64,000 bases of DNA from Noviherbaspirillum suwonense (GTDB lineage Bacteria; Pseudomonadota; Gammaproteobacteria; Burkholderiales; Burkholderiaceae_D), in NCBI RefSeq assembly GCF_900182955.1, contig NZ_FXUL01000012.1, positions 1 to 64,000 on the forward strand, read 5' to 3'. The notes beneath the pieces are model-generated. The model had not been told where the DNA came from. It ran no database searches and saw only the letters and a list, made by a program, of their open reading frames with translations. The position numbers were made by a program, and so were the translations under genes. Below are positions 50,195 to 60,387 of this stretch, piece after piece. Each line of letters opens with the position of its first letter. Position 1 is the stretch's first letter.

Positions 50195-53100
50195 TCAGGC
50201 CATCACTTGTACCGGCGGATAGTTGAATGTCCCTTCCAGGTGCGGCTGGAGCGGCTGGTATAAGCGCAAGGTGAGGTAGAAATCCTCCTCGCAGGGCGCA
50301 GGAAGCCAGTTCTTCCCCGGTCCTGGATCATCGGCGCCGATCACGATGCTCAGGCCGCCATCCGGCTCGTGCTGCAGGCCCGCTGTCCGGTCGCCGATGG
50401 AGTAGCGGTTGATTGGATTATCGACCAGCAAACAATCGCTGCGCCGATAAAGCGTAATCGACCAGAAGGTTGCGACTTGCGGCATGCCGCCCGGCGGAAA
50501 CCGTAGCACATAGCGTCGGCTGCCGGTCAACTTTTCGCCGGCGGCATCGACCTCCGCCATGATGTACATGGCTTCGTCTATGCCTAATGTGCCGATCCAG
50601 TTGCGCGCCACGCGCGCCCTGGTTTCAATATCGTCGCCGAAGCTGTCACGCACGGACACGGCGGTGGTCCAGCCTCCGCCCAGCTCCGACGGTTGGGCGC
50701 AATCACGCAATGCAGTATAGACGTCAAGCAATGCGCCTGGAAGCTGATCCAGCGCCGGCGGCCATCCGGCGACAGGCGCAGGCGGAGGATTACGTTCAAG
50801 CATAGGCTCCAGCACCCGAACATATTCACTCGCGTCCGGCACGCCGGTGTCCCGGTTCTCCAGCAGGCAGTCGACGCGTGACAATGCCGGCGTGCCGTCG
50901 AGTCTGCGGATCGCAAACCGGTCTTGTAAAGCATGCACGCGTGCGAGGTCTTCCGGGGTGTCGTCGACCAGTATCCGTCCGATTATCCAGACATCGTCCC
51001 CCGGGGAGCTGATGCCGTGCATGCCTTCGGGAATAACGCCGGTCCAACCGGGACCATGGACAAACGAGCGCTGCGCTTCGCCTCCTGTAGTACGCCGGCC
51101 GGCATAAGCCCAGGGATTCGTCCATGCATCGAGAAAGCCAAGCACCCAGTATCGCGATCCCATCTCCGGCACGTCGATGATGAGAGGGCCGCCGGAGAGG
51201 TCAAGCCAGGCATTGGTAAAGAGAGTGTCGTTGTTTGGCGTGACCACTTCCTTGTCCTCCGGGCCACGCAGTCGCCGCGTATGCGTGAACTGGTTGACCC
51301 ACCGCATCCGGGAATCTGTGCTGTTCCCGGCGAAGCCCTCCTTCGGATGCCTTCGCGCCGTGTTGGAAGCATGCATCCGGGCCATTTCAAACAGGGGCAG
51401 GGTCGTCATCACCGCCTTGTGCAGATCGGAAGAAGCAGAAGCGGCCATCGGCTCGTGCGTGGGCGCCTGCCGGGTCAGCAGCACGGCGTCGAGCGCCAGG
51501 GCGCCCTGCCCCCCGGGCAGCACGACGAACGGATTCAGTTCCACCGATTCCAGCGCGCTTCCTGCAGAAAGCGCGAAACGGGAAATCTGCACAATCGCAT
51601 CGGCCAGCGCTTCCACGTCAGCCAGCGGTGCGCCGCGAAATCCACGCAGCAGTGCGCCGGTTTTCAGTTCACCGATCATTTCATGGGCTTGCCGCAAGCT
51701 CACGGGCGCAAATCGCAAGCTCACATCCTTGAGCAATTCGGCGTTCACGCCGCCTGAGCCGAGCATCACGACCGTGCCCAATGCGTCATCGCGGCGCATG
51801 CCCACGATGCATTCGACTCCGCCCCGGACCATGGGCGCGACGAGCACGCCATCCATCTGCGCCGCAAGGCCTGCGGAATCGGCAGAGGCCTGGATGCGGT
51901 CAAACGCACGGCCCGCCTCGGCAGCATCGCGGATGTTCAACACAACGCCGCCCATATCGCTTTTGTGCGTGATCTCTGCGGAGAGGATTTTCATCACAAC
52001 CGGAAACCCGGTAGCACAGGCATGGGCGACCGCTTCATCGCGCGTCCGTGCACGCAGGCTTGACGCTACCGAAATGCCAAAGTCGCGCAGCACCGTCATC
52101 GCGTCGTACTCGTTATATAGACCGGGTCGCAATGCAACGGTCGAACCCGTGCCAGGTTCAGCCGACTCCGCCGGACGCCGCAGCTGGTTGTGGAAGAACG
52201 TCATGGCTGCCAATACCCGGATAGCCTGGGCCGGGTCGGAAAAGCACAGGCAGCCGTGCGCTTCGAGCGCGCGCCGCTGGGAGGCATCGGCCAGAGTGCT
52301 GAAAATCACGAGCCGTTCGGGAAAATCGTGTCGCAGTCTTTCCGCCAGCTCGACCTGGAGCGTTTGCATCGCAGGCGTATTGCCAAATGCCGCTAAAAAT
52401 ATCAGCAGGCTCCCGTGATCGGCCTGTTCCAGCATCACGCGTGCGGCGAATTCCAGCAACCCTGGCTCGGCGGTTACCTGGCCGGTGATATCGACTGGAT
52501 TGCTAGCCGCGGCGAATGGCACACGACTGTGAATCAGGGCCTGCGCGGAAGCCGGCAACTGGGCGACGTCCAGCCCCGCGTCGGCCGCGTCGTCCGCCAT
52601 CATGACCCCGACGCCGCCGGACACGGTCAGCAGCCCAACCCGTGTGTTTGCCGGCAGGCCGCCAACACCCAGGCCATGCGCGATATCGAAGAATTCCTCG
52701 ATGGAGCGCGCGCGCCAGGCGCCATACTGTCGAAACAATGCTTCGTAGGCCGCATCGTCGCCGGCAAGTGCGGCAGTGTGCGACGCCGCGGCCTGCGCGC
52801 CAAGCTGGGTCCTGCCCACCTTCACCACCACGACAGGCTTTCCCGCGATGCGAGCCGATTCGAGCGCCTCGCGCAGCTTGTCGCCGTCACGGCATCCTTC
52901 CAGGTAGGCCATGATGACCTTTGTTGCCGGGTCGCGGGCCATCCATGCAATGCATTCGGCCACGCTGATGTCCGACTCGTTACCAGTGGTCACCCAGGCG
53001 GAGAGGCCTATCCCGCGCTGGCGTGCCATCGCATATGCATAGGCGCCGAACGCGCCGCTTTGGCTGACGATGCCTACGTTGCCGGGCTTCGCAAGTCCCG

Positions 53101-53563
53101 TCGAGACAACCGGCGAAAAGGTGGCATAGACGGATTGGGCGACATTCATGAAGCCCAGGCAATTCGGACCAAGCACGCGGATGCCGGCAGCCCGTGCCTT
53201 GTCGCAAAAACGTTGTTGTGCTTCCTCGCCCGCCTTCCCCATCTCTGCGAACCCCGCAGAGAACATCACTACGTTCTTTACGCGGGCCTCGATCGCATCC
53301 GCCAGCGCGTCTTCGGCATGGGACGCGGGAATCGCGAAAATCGCGAGATCGATGGGGCGGCCTACCGATTGCAACGTCGGAAAGGCATTTAATCCTCCAA
53401 TTTCCGCAGCCTTCGAATTAACCGGATAGATCTCGCCCCGGTAACCGTGTTCGACGAGATAACGAACCGGGATGGCGCCGATCTTGTTCGGCGCCGACGA
53501 CGCGCCGACAATGGCAATTGAGCGGGGCGACAGGAAGGAGTCAAGGTTAGGCAGGGTCATCAT
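50195..53563 (-). CDS. fusion of NDP-forming acyl-CoA synthetase with DUF1254-DUF1214
   Basis: A 1122-residue protein. Residues 1-700 are a complete NDP-forming acetate/acyl-CoA ligase: CoA-binding domain (RSIAIVGASSAPNKIGAIPV), ligase domain with the phosphorylated-histidine loop SHTAALAG (H262), and ATP-grasp domain (from about 483; FPVVMKILSAEITHKSDMGG, MLGSGGVNAELLKDVSLRFAP). Residues 712-1122 are a DUF1254 (WVNQFTHTRRL, TPNNDTLFTNAWLDLSGGPL) followed by DUF1214 (ending LRLYQPLQPHLEGTF). The two halves are in one frame without a stop, and a Met at 706 lacks a ribosome binding site. DUF1254/1214 proteins are normally separate and often exported, so a cytoplasmic fusion is unusual. The start is one of two adjacent ATG codons (53558-53563). 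Confidence 0.85.
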   Translation of the reverse strand: MMTLPNLDSFLSPRSIAIVGASSAPNKIGAIPVRYLVEHGYRGEIYPVNSKAAEIGGLNAFPTLQSVGRPIDLAIFAIPASHAEDALADAIEARVKNVVMFSAGFAEMGKAGEEAQQRFCDKARAAGIRVLGPNCLGFMNVAQSVYATFSPVVSTGLAKPGNVGIVSQSGAFGAYAYAMARQRGIGLSAWVTTGNESDISVAECIAWMARDPATKVIMAYLEGCRDGDKLREALESARIAGKPVVVVKVGRTQLGAQAAASHTAALAGDDAAYEALFRQYGAWRARSIEEFFDIAHGLGVGGLPANTRVGLLTVSGGVGVMMADDAADAGLDVAQLPASAQALIHSRVPFAAASNPVDITGQVTAEPGLLEFAARVMLEQADHGSLLIFLAAFGNTPAMQTLQVELAERLRHDFPERLVIFSTLADASQRRALEAHGCLCFSDPAQAIRVLAAMTFFHNQLRRPAESAEPGTGSTVALRPGLYNEYDAMTVLRDFGISVASSLRARTRDEAVAHACATGFPVVMKILSAEITHKSDMGGVVLNIRDAAEAGRAFDRIQASADSAGLAAQMDGVLVAPMVRGGVECIVGMRRDDALGTVVMLGSGGVNAELLKDVSLRFAPVSLRQAHEMIGELKTGALLRGFRGAPLADVEALADAIVQISRFALSAGSALESVELNPFVVLPGGQGALALDAVLLTRQAPTHEPMAASASSDLHKAVMTTLPLFEMARMHASNTARRHPKEGFAGNSTDSRMRWVNQFTHTRRLRGPEDKEVVTPNNDTLFTNAWLDLSGGPLIIDVPEMGSRYWVLGFLDAWTNPWAYAGRRTTGGEAQRSFVHGPGWTGVIPEGMHGISSPGDDVWIIGRILVDDTPEDLARVHALQDRFAIRRLDGTPALSRVDCLLENRDTGVPDASEYVRVLEPMLERNPPPAPVAGWPPALDQLPGALLDVYTALRDCAQPSELGGGWTTAVSVRDSFGDDIETRARVARNWIGTLGIDEAMYIMAEVDAAGEKLTGSRRYVLRFPPGGMPQVATFWSITLYRRSDCLLVDNPINRYSIGDRTAGLQHEPDGGLSIVIGADDPGPGKNWLPAPCEEDFYLTLRLYQPLQPHLEGTFNYPPVQVMA

Positions 53564-54097
53564 GTGTTTTAACCAATCAAGTAATGCGCTGTGGCGCGCC
53601 GCCCGCAGCCGAATCGCCCGGGGCATCGAGAAGATTGCAATTACGATACCCTGACGAGGTTTATCGGACAAACTGCATTTTTTGATCCGGCTATAACTTC
53701 TGCTTATGTATGGAACCCGCTGATCGGCTTCGATCCTGCTCGAAAGCATTCCAGTGCAATCGGGAGGAAGCGAGGCAAGGCACTAACAGTCCGGCGTTTA
53801 AGACCCGGTCAGGTCGCCTCCGGATGCCATAACCGGATTCGGGATATCGACCTGCTCCTGCTTGGCCAGGTCGGCAAACTGGTTCGGCGAACCAGCCATT
53901 CAAACATTCCGGGCACGCAGTCAAAGCGCGACGCTGTGACGACTTGCTAATCCACGCACTGCCGGACACCTTGGCTGCGGCCCGTTTGATCGCCGCGATT
54001 GCGATGCACTTTCGTCCCATCGATAGCGGGCGTATCCTTACGCGCTCAGGTGAGCCTCTCCCGAGGTCTGCCTGCCGCCATCGGCGAACCCAGGCCA
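53564..54097. other. intergenic stretch, nothing recognised
   Basis: 534 bases between the end of the LysR gene and the start of the synthetase fusion, both on the minus strand. No gene is supportable. It is long enough to hold an independent promoter for the fusion gene. Confidence 0.4.
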
Positions 54098-55024
54098 TCA
54101 GTTCCGAAACGGCGTGACCATGCGGCTGCTGTCCCAGGTTGTCGCAGCCTGAAGCGTGTAGTCGAGAAAACTCTCGACCGCAGGGGAGAGAGACGGCCGG
54201 TTCCTGGCAAAGATTGCAATGCGCCAGGTCACCGTCGGCTGGCGCAGCGGCCGGAAAGCCAGGCCGAAGCCTTCCACGAGGGAGCGCGCCATCGAGGGAC
54301 AGATCACGCATCCTTGCCTGACCTGCACCAGGGAGAGCGCCGTATTGACACGGTGGACTGCGATGATGTTTCGCGGGTAATGCCGTACTGGCACGTGGCT
54401 CAGCACATTGCTCGCCAAGTTGGGCATGTAATTGATTAGAAGCCGCTCGCACAGATCCTTCCAGTTCACCGACTCACCGCTCGCCAGGGGATCGTCCTTG
54501 CGCAGTGCAACCCACAGGGGATCGACGCGTATCATGTGGACCTCGATCGCTTCCTCCGCCACGACCCCCTCCGGGCCGAATCCGATGTCGATGCTGCCAT
54601 CGTGCAGGCCCGCAAGCACTTGTTCAATCGGAACGTCCTCGAACTGGACGTCGATGCCGGGATGAAGCATCTCGTAGCCGGTAATGAGCTCAGGCAGCAG
54701 GGTGCAGGAAAGCGTTTCGGGCGCAGCCACGCGTACCAGCCCGCGCCGCAGTTCCTTGAGATCCGTCACGCTCTCGAGCGCATCATCCAGGCTGGTGAGC
54801 ACGCGGCGCACCATCGGTTCGAACGTGACGCCCGCGACCGACAAGCTCACCCTGCGTGTATTCCGATCGAGCAGGCGCACGCCAAGCCGACCTTCCAGTT
54901 CCTTGATAAGTCCGCTTAGCGCTGCCTGCGACAAGTGCATCGCGGCGGCCGCTTCCGAAAAGCTTCCCGACTCCAGAACCGCAACAAATGCACGTAGCTG
55001 CCTGAGGGTTACTTCCGCTGCCAT
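54098..55024 (-). CDS. LysR family regulator divergent from a Bug-type binding protein
   Basis: A 308-residue LysR regulator: helix-turn-helix VTLRQLRAFVAVLESGSFSEAAAAMHLSQAALSGLIKELEGRLG, then the effector domain (RGLVRVAAPETLSCTLLPELI, DIGFGP). GGGAG precedes the ATG at 55022-55024; the slightly longer frame is not supported. It is divergent from the Bug gene with a dyad ACTTATA-N9-TATAAGT in between, so that gene is its likely target. It may also act on the downstream synthetase fusion. Confidence 0.87.
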   Translation of the reverse strand: MAAEVTLRQLRAFVAVLESGSFSEAAAAMHLSQAALSGLIKELEGRLGVRLLDRNTRRVSLSVAGVTFEPMVRRVLTSLDDALESVTDLKELRRGLVRVAAPETLSCTLLPELITGYEMLHPGIDVQFEDVPIEQVLAGLHDGSIDIGFGPEGVVAEEAIEVHMIRVDPLWVALRKDDPLASGESVNWKDLCERLLINYMPNLASNVLSHVPVRHYPRNIIAVHRVNTALSLVQVRQGCVICPSMARSLVEGFGLAFRPLRQPTVTWRIAIFARNRPSLSPAVESFLDYTLQAATTWDSSRMVTPFRN

Positions 55025-55056
55025 GCCATCTCCCGGTGTGCGCTGCCCTCGCATTC

Positions 55057-55079
55057 ACTTATAACCATAGTCTATAAGT
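55057..55079. promoter_or_regulatory. LysR operator candidate
   Basis: ACTTATA (55057-55063) and TATAAGT (55073-55079) form a perfect 7-base dyad with a 9-base spacer, 33 bases before the LysR start codon and between the divergent genes. It contains the T-N11-A core expected of LysR sites. Confidence 0.6.
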
Positions 55080-55194
55080 TGGCAAGAAATTATTGATTGT
55101 CTGAACTGATTGCGCATTCTACTATCGGATCGATGGCCATTGCCGCTCAGCGCAAGCAAGGTTTTCAATACTAAATAAACGCTCAGGAGACAAA

Positions 55195-56175
55195 ATGAAG
55201 ATGACCCGCCGGACGTTCATCAATGCGGCGCTCGCCAGCATTGGCACCGCTGCTCTTCCATGGTCTTTCGCACAGGACCGGTGGCCGGCCCGCCCCGTCA
55301 CCATCATTTCCCCATACGGGCCGGGCGGGCCGAACGATATCTCTGCGCGGCTGATCGGCGAGCATTTACGGAGTCGACTGGGGCAGCCGTTTATTGTTGA
55401 AAACAAGGCGGGCGCGGGCACGCGCATCGGCACCAGTTATGTCGCGCACAAGGCTTCCGACGGCTATACCCTTCTGTATGCGGCGGCGCCTTACGCCACC
55501 ATGGAAGCGTTGTACGGCAACCTCGACTTCGATCCGCACAAAGACCTGCAGCCGGTCGGAATGACAGCGATCGCGCCGCTGTTTCTCATCGTTAATGCAC
55601 AAATGCCGGTCAAGACCGTGCGCGAACTGATTGCCTATGGAAAGTCACGTCCCGACGGACTGACCTTCGGCTCCCCCGGCACCGGATCTATGCCGCACCT
55701 GGCGCAGGAGCTGCTGTTCCTGGACGCGAGCGTAAAGGGGTTATCGGTCCATTATCGCGGCGATGCCGCGGCATACATGGACTTGCTGGCTGGCCGCATC
55801 GACGCAACGCTCACCGCGATCTCGGCGGCACTGCCGCATATCCGGAGCGGCAAGCTCCGGGTGCTCGGCGTTGCGTCGGGTTCCCGAAGCGAGATCTACC
55901 CCGACGCAATGACATTGCGGGAGCAGGGTTTTCCAAATGTGGTCGCGTCCGGATGGTATGGATTCATGCTGCCGCGCGACGTGCCCAAGGCCGTCGTGGA
56001 CCGGCTCGACGCGGAAGTGAGCCAGGCGATCAAGGATACGGAGATGAAGAAGAAGCTGCTGGCCCAGGGCATGGAGCCTCACGCGCTTGGCGCGGCCGAT
56101 TTTGGCAAATTCATCGACGCCGAGATGGAAAAATGGGGCACTGTGATACGAAAGGTCGGCATCAAGGGCGAGTGA
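55195..56175 (+). CDS. Bug/TctC-type periplasmic solute-binding protein
   Basis: A 326-residue exported binding protein. The signal carries a TRRTFINAALASIG sequence (Tat-like or Sec) with cleavage near SFAQ. The mature chain starts with WPARPVTIISPYGPGGPNDISARLIG and has the family's GAGTRIGTSYVAHKASDGYTLL, LTFGSPGTGSMPHLAQELL, and VVASGWYGFMLPRDVPKAVVDRL. Members bind carboxylates or amides and feed tripartite tricarboxylate transporters; very many are orphans in Bordetella-like bacteria, as this one is, because no TctA/TctB gene is adjacent. AGGAG precedes the ATG. The ligand is unknown. Confidence 0.9.
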   Translation: MKMTRRTFINAALASIGTAALPWSFAQDRWPARPVTIISPYGPGGPNDISARLIGEHLRSRLGQPFIVENKAGAGTRIGTSYVAHKASDGYTLLYAAAPYATMEALYGNLDFDPHKDLQPVGMTAIAPLFLIVNAQMPVKTVRELIAYGKSRPDGLTFGSPGTGSMPHLAQELLFLDASVKGLSVHYRGDAAAYMDLLAGRIDATLTAISAALPHIRSGKLRVLGVASGSRSEIYPDAMTLREQGFPNVVASGWYGFMLPRDVPKAVVDRLDAEVSQAIKDTEMKKKLLAQGMEPHALGAADFGKFIDAEMEKWGTVIRKVGIKGE

Positions 56176-56527
56176 TCGCCACGAGGTGCATAACGCGGTG
56201 CAGGAGGTGGAACAGAAGGCCGCACGATTCAGCGAATGCAATCCAACATCCCGCTGCGGCTGCCGGATGGATGCTGGCCCTGCCTGTATCGGCGGCTTTG
56301 CACGCGCCAAGGCATGGAGCGACTTCGACCGGCCGCGCCGCGCTATCGGTGCCGGCAGGGTTGCCCCGGAACCGATGGCGCTGTGCCTGTGAATTAAATT
56401 AGCAGATCAAAGGACGCGGCATCATTCCCAGATGGGCTTGCGCAGGCAGACAATCGCGGCGGAGCGCCTCCAGCCCAAGGGCCTGGGTTATCGATACCCT
56501 GCCTGCACAGACCACCGCGAGGCAGCG
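56176..56527. other. convergent intergenic stretch
   Basis: 352 bases between the convergent Bug and metE genes. No gene or clear terminator was recognised. Confidence 0.4.
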
Positions 56528-58813
56528 TTACGCTGCGCGCAGGGTCTTGGCTGCCGCAACCATATTCGCCAGTGCCGGGATCACTTCAGCCCACCCGCGG
56601 GTCTTCAGGCCGCAGTCGGGATTGACCCACAGCCGTTCCGCCGGAATCCGTTTCGCCGCCGTCCTCATCAGGCGCACGATGTGTTCCTGCGTCGGTATGT
56701 TCGGCGAATGAATGTCATAGACGCCGGGACCGATCTCATTCGGGTACTTGAACTGCTTGAAGACATCCAGCAATTCCATGTCCGAGCGTGACGTCTCGAT
56801 GGTGATCACATCCGCGTCCATCGCGGCGATCGAGGCGATGATGTCATTGAATTCGGAATAACACATGTGCGTGTGGATTTGCGTCTCGTCCGAAACGCCA
56901 TTGGCGCACAGGCGGAACGATTCCACTGCCCAGTCCAGGTATTGCGCCCATTCCGCGCGCCGCAGCGGCAGGCCTTCGCGCAGTGCGGCCTCATCGATCT
57001 GGATCACGCGGACACCGGCTTCCTCCAGGTCCAGCACTTCCTGCCGGATGGCCAGCGCCAGCTGCCTGCACGAGACCGAGCGTGGCTGGTCGTCGCGCAC
57101 GAAGGACCAGTTGAGGATGGTCACAGGGCCGGTCAACATGCCCTTCATGGGTTTTGCGGTCAGCGATTGCGCGTACCTGGTCCACTCCACGGTCATCGGC
57201 CTTGGCCGGCTGATGTCGCCGAACAGGATGGGCGGCTTCACGCAGCGTGAGCCATAGGATTGCACCCAGCCGAACCGGCTGAACGCATAGCCGTCGAGCT
57301 GCTCGCCAAAATACTCGACCATGTCATTGCGTTCGGCCTCCCCGTGCACGAGCACATCGAGTTCCAGCGCTTCCTGTTCACGCACGCTGCGCGCGATCTC
57401 GGCTTGCATTGCCTTCTTGTAACCGGCGTCGTCCAGACGGCCCGCCTTGTGCTCGCTGCGTGCCAGGCGGATTTCCGCAGTCTGCGGGAAGGAGCCGATC
57501 GTCGTGGTCGGGAAGGCTGGCAGCTTCAGCAGCGCGGCCTGCTTTCGGGCGCGCTCGGGGTAGGCGCTGTCGCGTTGGCCATCGCGGGGATCGATGCTGG
57601 CGACGGCGGTTTGGACGGCAGGGTTGTTCACACGGGGGGAAGCACGGCGCGCCGCCAGCGCGGCCCGGTTTGCGGCCAGCTCGGCCGCAACGGCTTCTCG
57701 TCCTTCACGCAAAGCCCTTCCCAGTACCCGCAATTCGTCCAGCTTCTGCAGGGCGAATGCAAGCCAGGACCTGATCTCCGGATCAAGCTGCTGCTCGCAT
57801 TCCAGGTCGACCGGTACGTGCAGCAGCGAGCACGATGGCGCGATCCACAGGCGATCGCCCAGGCGCTCGGCCAGGGGTTCGATCCGGTCCAGCACGGCGG
57901 TCAGATCGGTTTTCCAGATATTGCGGCCGCTGACGACGCCCAGTGAAAGGATTTTGTGCGGAGCCAGCAGGTTGATCAGTGGCTGCACGTCGTCGTGGCT
58001 GCCGGTCACGTCGATATGCAGGCCGGCCACCGGGAGGTTCGCCGCCAGGTAGCCGTTCTCCTTCAGTTCGCCGAAATAGGTCGCCAGCAGCAGCTTGACC
58101 TTGCAGACCTTGAGCTGATGATAGGCCGTGTTGAACGCGTGCTGCCATTCGGCATCCAGCTCCGTCACCAGGATGGGTTCGTCGACCTGCACCCATTCCA
58201 CGCCTTCACCAGCCAGCGTATCGAGCAGTGCCGCATACACCGGCAGCAGGCGGGGCAGCAGCGCCAGCTTTGCGGACTGGTCCTTGCTCTTGCCCAGTGC
58301 CAGATAGGTGATCGGTCCGATGATCACGGGCTTGGCTTTCACGCCTTGCGCGCTGGCTTCGGCCAGTTGTTCCAGCAGGCGCGACGCATCGAGCCTGAAC
58401 TCGGTTGCGGTATTGAACTCCGGGACGATGTAATGGTAGTTGGTGTCGAACCACTTGGTCATCTCGCCTGCTGCAACGCCGCCGCAGCAGCCATGCCCTT
58501 CCGTGCCCTGCGCGGAACGACCGCGCGCTACGCGAAAGTAATTGTCCAGGGCGTCGCCCTGGAAGCCGTGCACCCGCTCGGGCAGGTTTCCCAGGGTGAA
58601 GCTCATATCCAGCACTTGATCGTAATAGGCGAAGTCGCCGACCGGGACCAGGTCCAGTCCCGACTGCTGGTCCCAGTGGCGCTTGCGCAGCTGGACCCCG
58701 ACGTTTTCCAGCGTGTCGCGCGAGGCGTTGCCCTTCCAGTAAGACTCAAGCGCAAATTTCAGTTCACGCTTCCCGCCGACGCGGGGGAAGCCCAGATTGT
58801 GAATGGTAGTCAT
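56528..58813 (-). CDS. metE: cobalamin-independent methionine synthase
   Basis: A 761-residue enzyme that transfers a methyl group from methyltetrahydrofolate (triglutamate) to homocysteine. Two related barrels are visible: the N-terminal [27 protein letters not shown] and the C-terminal [17 protein letters not shown]. The zinc ligands are in [12 protein letters not shown] (His, Cys), the downstream Glu, and [13 protein letters not shown] (Cys). The length is standard. GGAG precedes the ATG at 58811-58813. It is divergent from metR, the classical pair. Confidence 0.96.
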   Translation of the reverse strand: MTTIHNLGFPRVGGKRELKFALESYWKGNASRDTLENVGVQLRKRHWDQQSGLDLVPVGDFAYYDQVLDMSFTLGNLPERVHGFQGDALDNYFRVARGRSAQGTEGHGCCGGVAAGEMTKWFDTNYHYIVPEFNTATEFRLDASRLLEQLAEASAQGVKAKPVIIGPITYLALGKSKDQSAKLALLPRLLPVYAALLDTLAGEGVEWVQVDEPILVTELDAEWQHAFNTAYHQLKVCKVKLLLATYFGELKENGYLAANLPVAGLHIDVTGSHDDVQPLINLLAPHKILSLGVVSGRNIWKTDLTAVLDRIEPLAERLGDRLWIAPSCSLLHVPVDLECEQQLDPEIRSWLAFALQKLDELRVLGRALREGREAVAAELAANRAALAARRASPRVNNPAVQTAVASIDPRDGQRDSAYPERARKQAALLKLPAFPTTTIGSFPQTAEIRLARSEHKAGRLDDAGYKKAMQAEIARSVREQEALELDVLVHGEAERNDMVEYFGEQLDGYAFSRFGWVQSYGSRCVKPPILFGDISRPRPMTVEWTRYAQSLTAKPMKGMLTGPVTILNWSFVRDDQPRSVSCRQLALAIRQEVLDLEEAGVRVIQIDEAALREGLPLRRAEWAQYLDWAVESFRLCANGVSDETQIHTHMCYSEFNDIIASIAAMDADVITIETSRSDMELLDVFKQFKYPNEIGPGVYDIHSPNIPTQEHIVRLMRTAAKRIPAERLWVNPDCGLKTRGWAEVIPALANMVAAAKTLRAA

Positions 58814-58908
58814 GGTTCGCTCCAGATGATGAATGCCGATGTCAATGCGACTGCGCGGATCGTAGAGTTCGTCGCTCATGAAGTAAAATGGTTTTATCTC
58901 ACCTTTCC

Positions 58909-58923
58909 ATGAAATTCACTCAT
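58909..58923. promoter_or_regulatory. possible MetR site
   Basis: ATGA-N7-TCAT with an inner TGAA-A-TTCA lies right before the metR start codon. The known MetR box is TGAA-N5-TTCA, so this is a poor match to the spacing and only a candidate. Confidence 0.3.
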
Positions 58924-58925
58924 TA

Positions 58926-59840
58926 ATGATGTTGGATCGCATCCATTTAGCCATCGTCCAGGAGGTCGACCGATTGGGGTCCCTGACCGCCGCCGCCAGC
59001 GTGCTGCATGTCACCCAATCGGCCCTGAGCCACAGCATGAAAAAGCTGGAGCAGCAGTTGGGCACCGATGTCTGGCTGCGGGAGGGCCGCAGCCTGCAGC
59101 TCACGCAGGCGGGGCGGTATCTGCTCGGGGTCGCCAACCGCGTGCTGCCGCAAATGACCCTGGCCGAGGACAGGCTGCGCCAGTTCGCGCGGGGCGAACG
59201 CGGCGCGCTGCGCATCGGCATGGAATGCCATCCCTGTTATCAATGGCTGTTGAAAGTGGTTTCGCCTTATCTGGCGGCCTGGCCGGACGTCGACGTGGAT
59301 GTGAAGCAGAAATTCCAGTTCGGCGGCATCGGCGCGCTGTTTGCCTACGAAATCGATCTGCTGGTCACTCCCGATCCGCTTTTCAAGCCAGGCCTGATTT
59401 TCGAGCCGGTTTTCGACTACGAGCAGGTTCTCGTCGTCGCCGGCAAGCACAGGCTTGCAAGCGCAAGCTATGTCGAGCCATCGCAATTGACCGGCGAAGT
59501 GCTCATTACCTACCCGGTAACGCCGGACAGGCTGGATATCTACAATCTTTTCCTGACGCCCGCCGGCGTAACGCCCAAGCGGCACAAAGTCATCGAGACG
59601 ACCGACATCATGTTGCAGATGGTCGCAAGTGAGCGCGGCGTCGCGGCCCTGCCGCGCTGGCTGGTGCTGGAATACGCGAGCAAGATGGATGTCGTCCCTG
59701 TCCGGCTGGGGAAGGAAGGCATTGCGAAGCAGATCTTCCTGGGCGCGCGCGAGAGCGACGTCGGAATCGACTACCTGAAGGCTTTCATTGAACTGGCGCG
59801 CGAACCGGCCGCGCCCAACGGCGCGCAATCCATCGGGTGA
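58926..59840 (+). CDS. metR: MetR, LysR-type activator of methionine genes
   Basis: A 304-residue LysR regulator. The N-terminal IHLAIVQEVDRLGSLTAAASVLHVTQSALSHSMKKLEQQLG and the effector part with GMECHPCYQWLLKVV and DLLVTPDPL are typical of MetR, which uses homocysteine as co-activator. It is divergent from metE with about 110 bases between the starts. Two adjacent ATG codons (58926, 58929) can serve as start. Confidence 0.93.
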   Translation: MMLDRIHLAIVQEVDRLGSLTAAASVLHVTQSALSHSMKKLEQQLGTDVWLREGRSLQLTQAGRYLLGVANRVLPQMTLAEDRLRQFARGERGALRIGMECHPCYQWLLKVVSPYLAAWPDVDVDVKQKFQFGGIGALFAYEIDLLVTPDPLFKPGLIFEPVFDYEQVLVVAGKHRLASASYVEPSQLTGEVLITYPVTPDRLDIYNLFLTPAGVTPKRHKVIETTDIMLQMVASERGVAALPRWLVLEYASKMDVVPVRLGKEGIAKQIFLGARESDVGIDYLKAFIELAREPAAPNGAQSIG

Positions 59841-60061
59841 ATCTAACCGTGCCCCGGATCGCTGGATATCGGGCATGCTTCGTCATGCAAACCCGGTGCC
59901 GGGCTGCTGGAATCGACCTTCTGGCGCAGGGCCGGCAAATGCGCACAATCGAAACGCGCCGCTGCGGGTTGCAGATATGGATCGGTCGATTATATTAGGC
60001 CGACGCTTTGAGCCAACGCGCCAGGTAATGTAAACGGCATGGAAATTTGGAGGAACGAGCG

Positions 60062-60343
60062 ATGGACATGAAAAAGATCAATTCCGGAAAACTGCGTGCC
60101 ATTGGATACGACCCGAAGGAACGACGCTTAAGGGTGGAGCTGGAGGATGGAACGGCAATCGATTATTCCGCGGTGGGCGCCGAAGTCTGGCGCACCTTGT
60201 CGAGCACGGGTTCGGCCTGGAGCTATTACCGCGACAATATCGAGGAGGAATTTACCGGTCGCCGCAGCTCGGTCCGCCCCAAGGCAAATCAGGATGCGCT
60301 CAAGGACCTTTTCAATCCCCCCAGCGACAGTGCGGAGAATTAA
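60062..60343 (+). CDS. KTSC domain protein
   Basis: A 93-residue protein with one KTSC domain: INSGKLRAIGYDPKERRLRVELEDGTAIDYSAVGAEVWRTLSSTGSAWSYYRDNI. The domain is small and of unknown function, named for its similarity to the C-terminus of some lysyl-tRNA synthetases. GGAGG lies eight bases before the ATG at 60062. It is followed 44 bases later by the Ldh2-type dehydrogenase and may be co-transcribed. Confidence 0.8.
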   Translation: MDMKKINSGKLRAIGYDPKERRLRVELEDGTAIDYSAVGAEVWRTLSSTGSAWSYYRDNIEEEFTGRRSSVRPKANQDALKDLFNPPSDSAEN

Positions 60344-60387
60344 GGCATTGACGCCGCCTGTGATGGATCTAATCTGAAGGAACGCAT

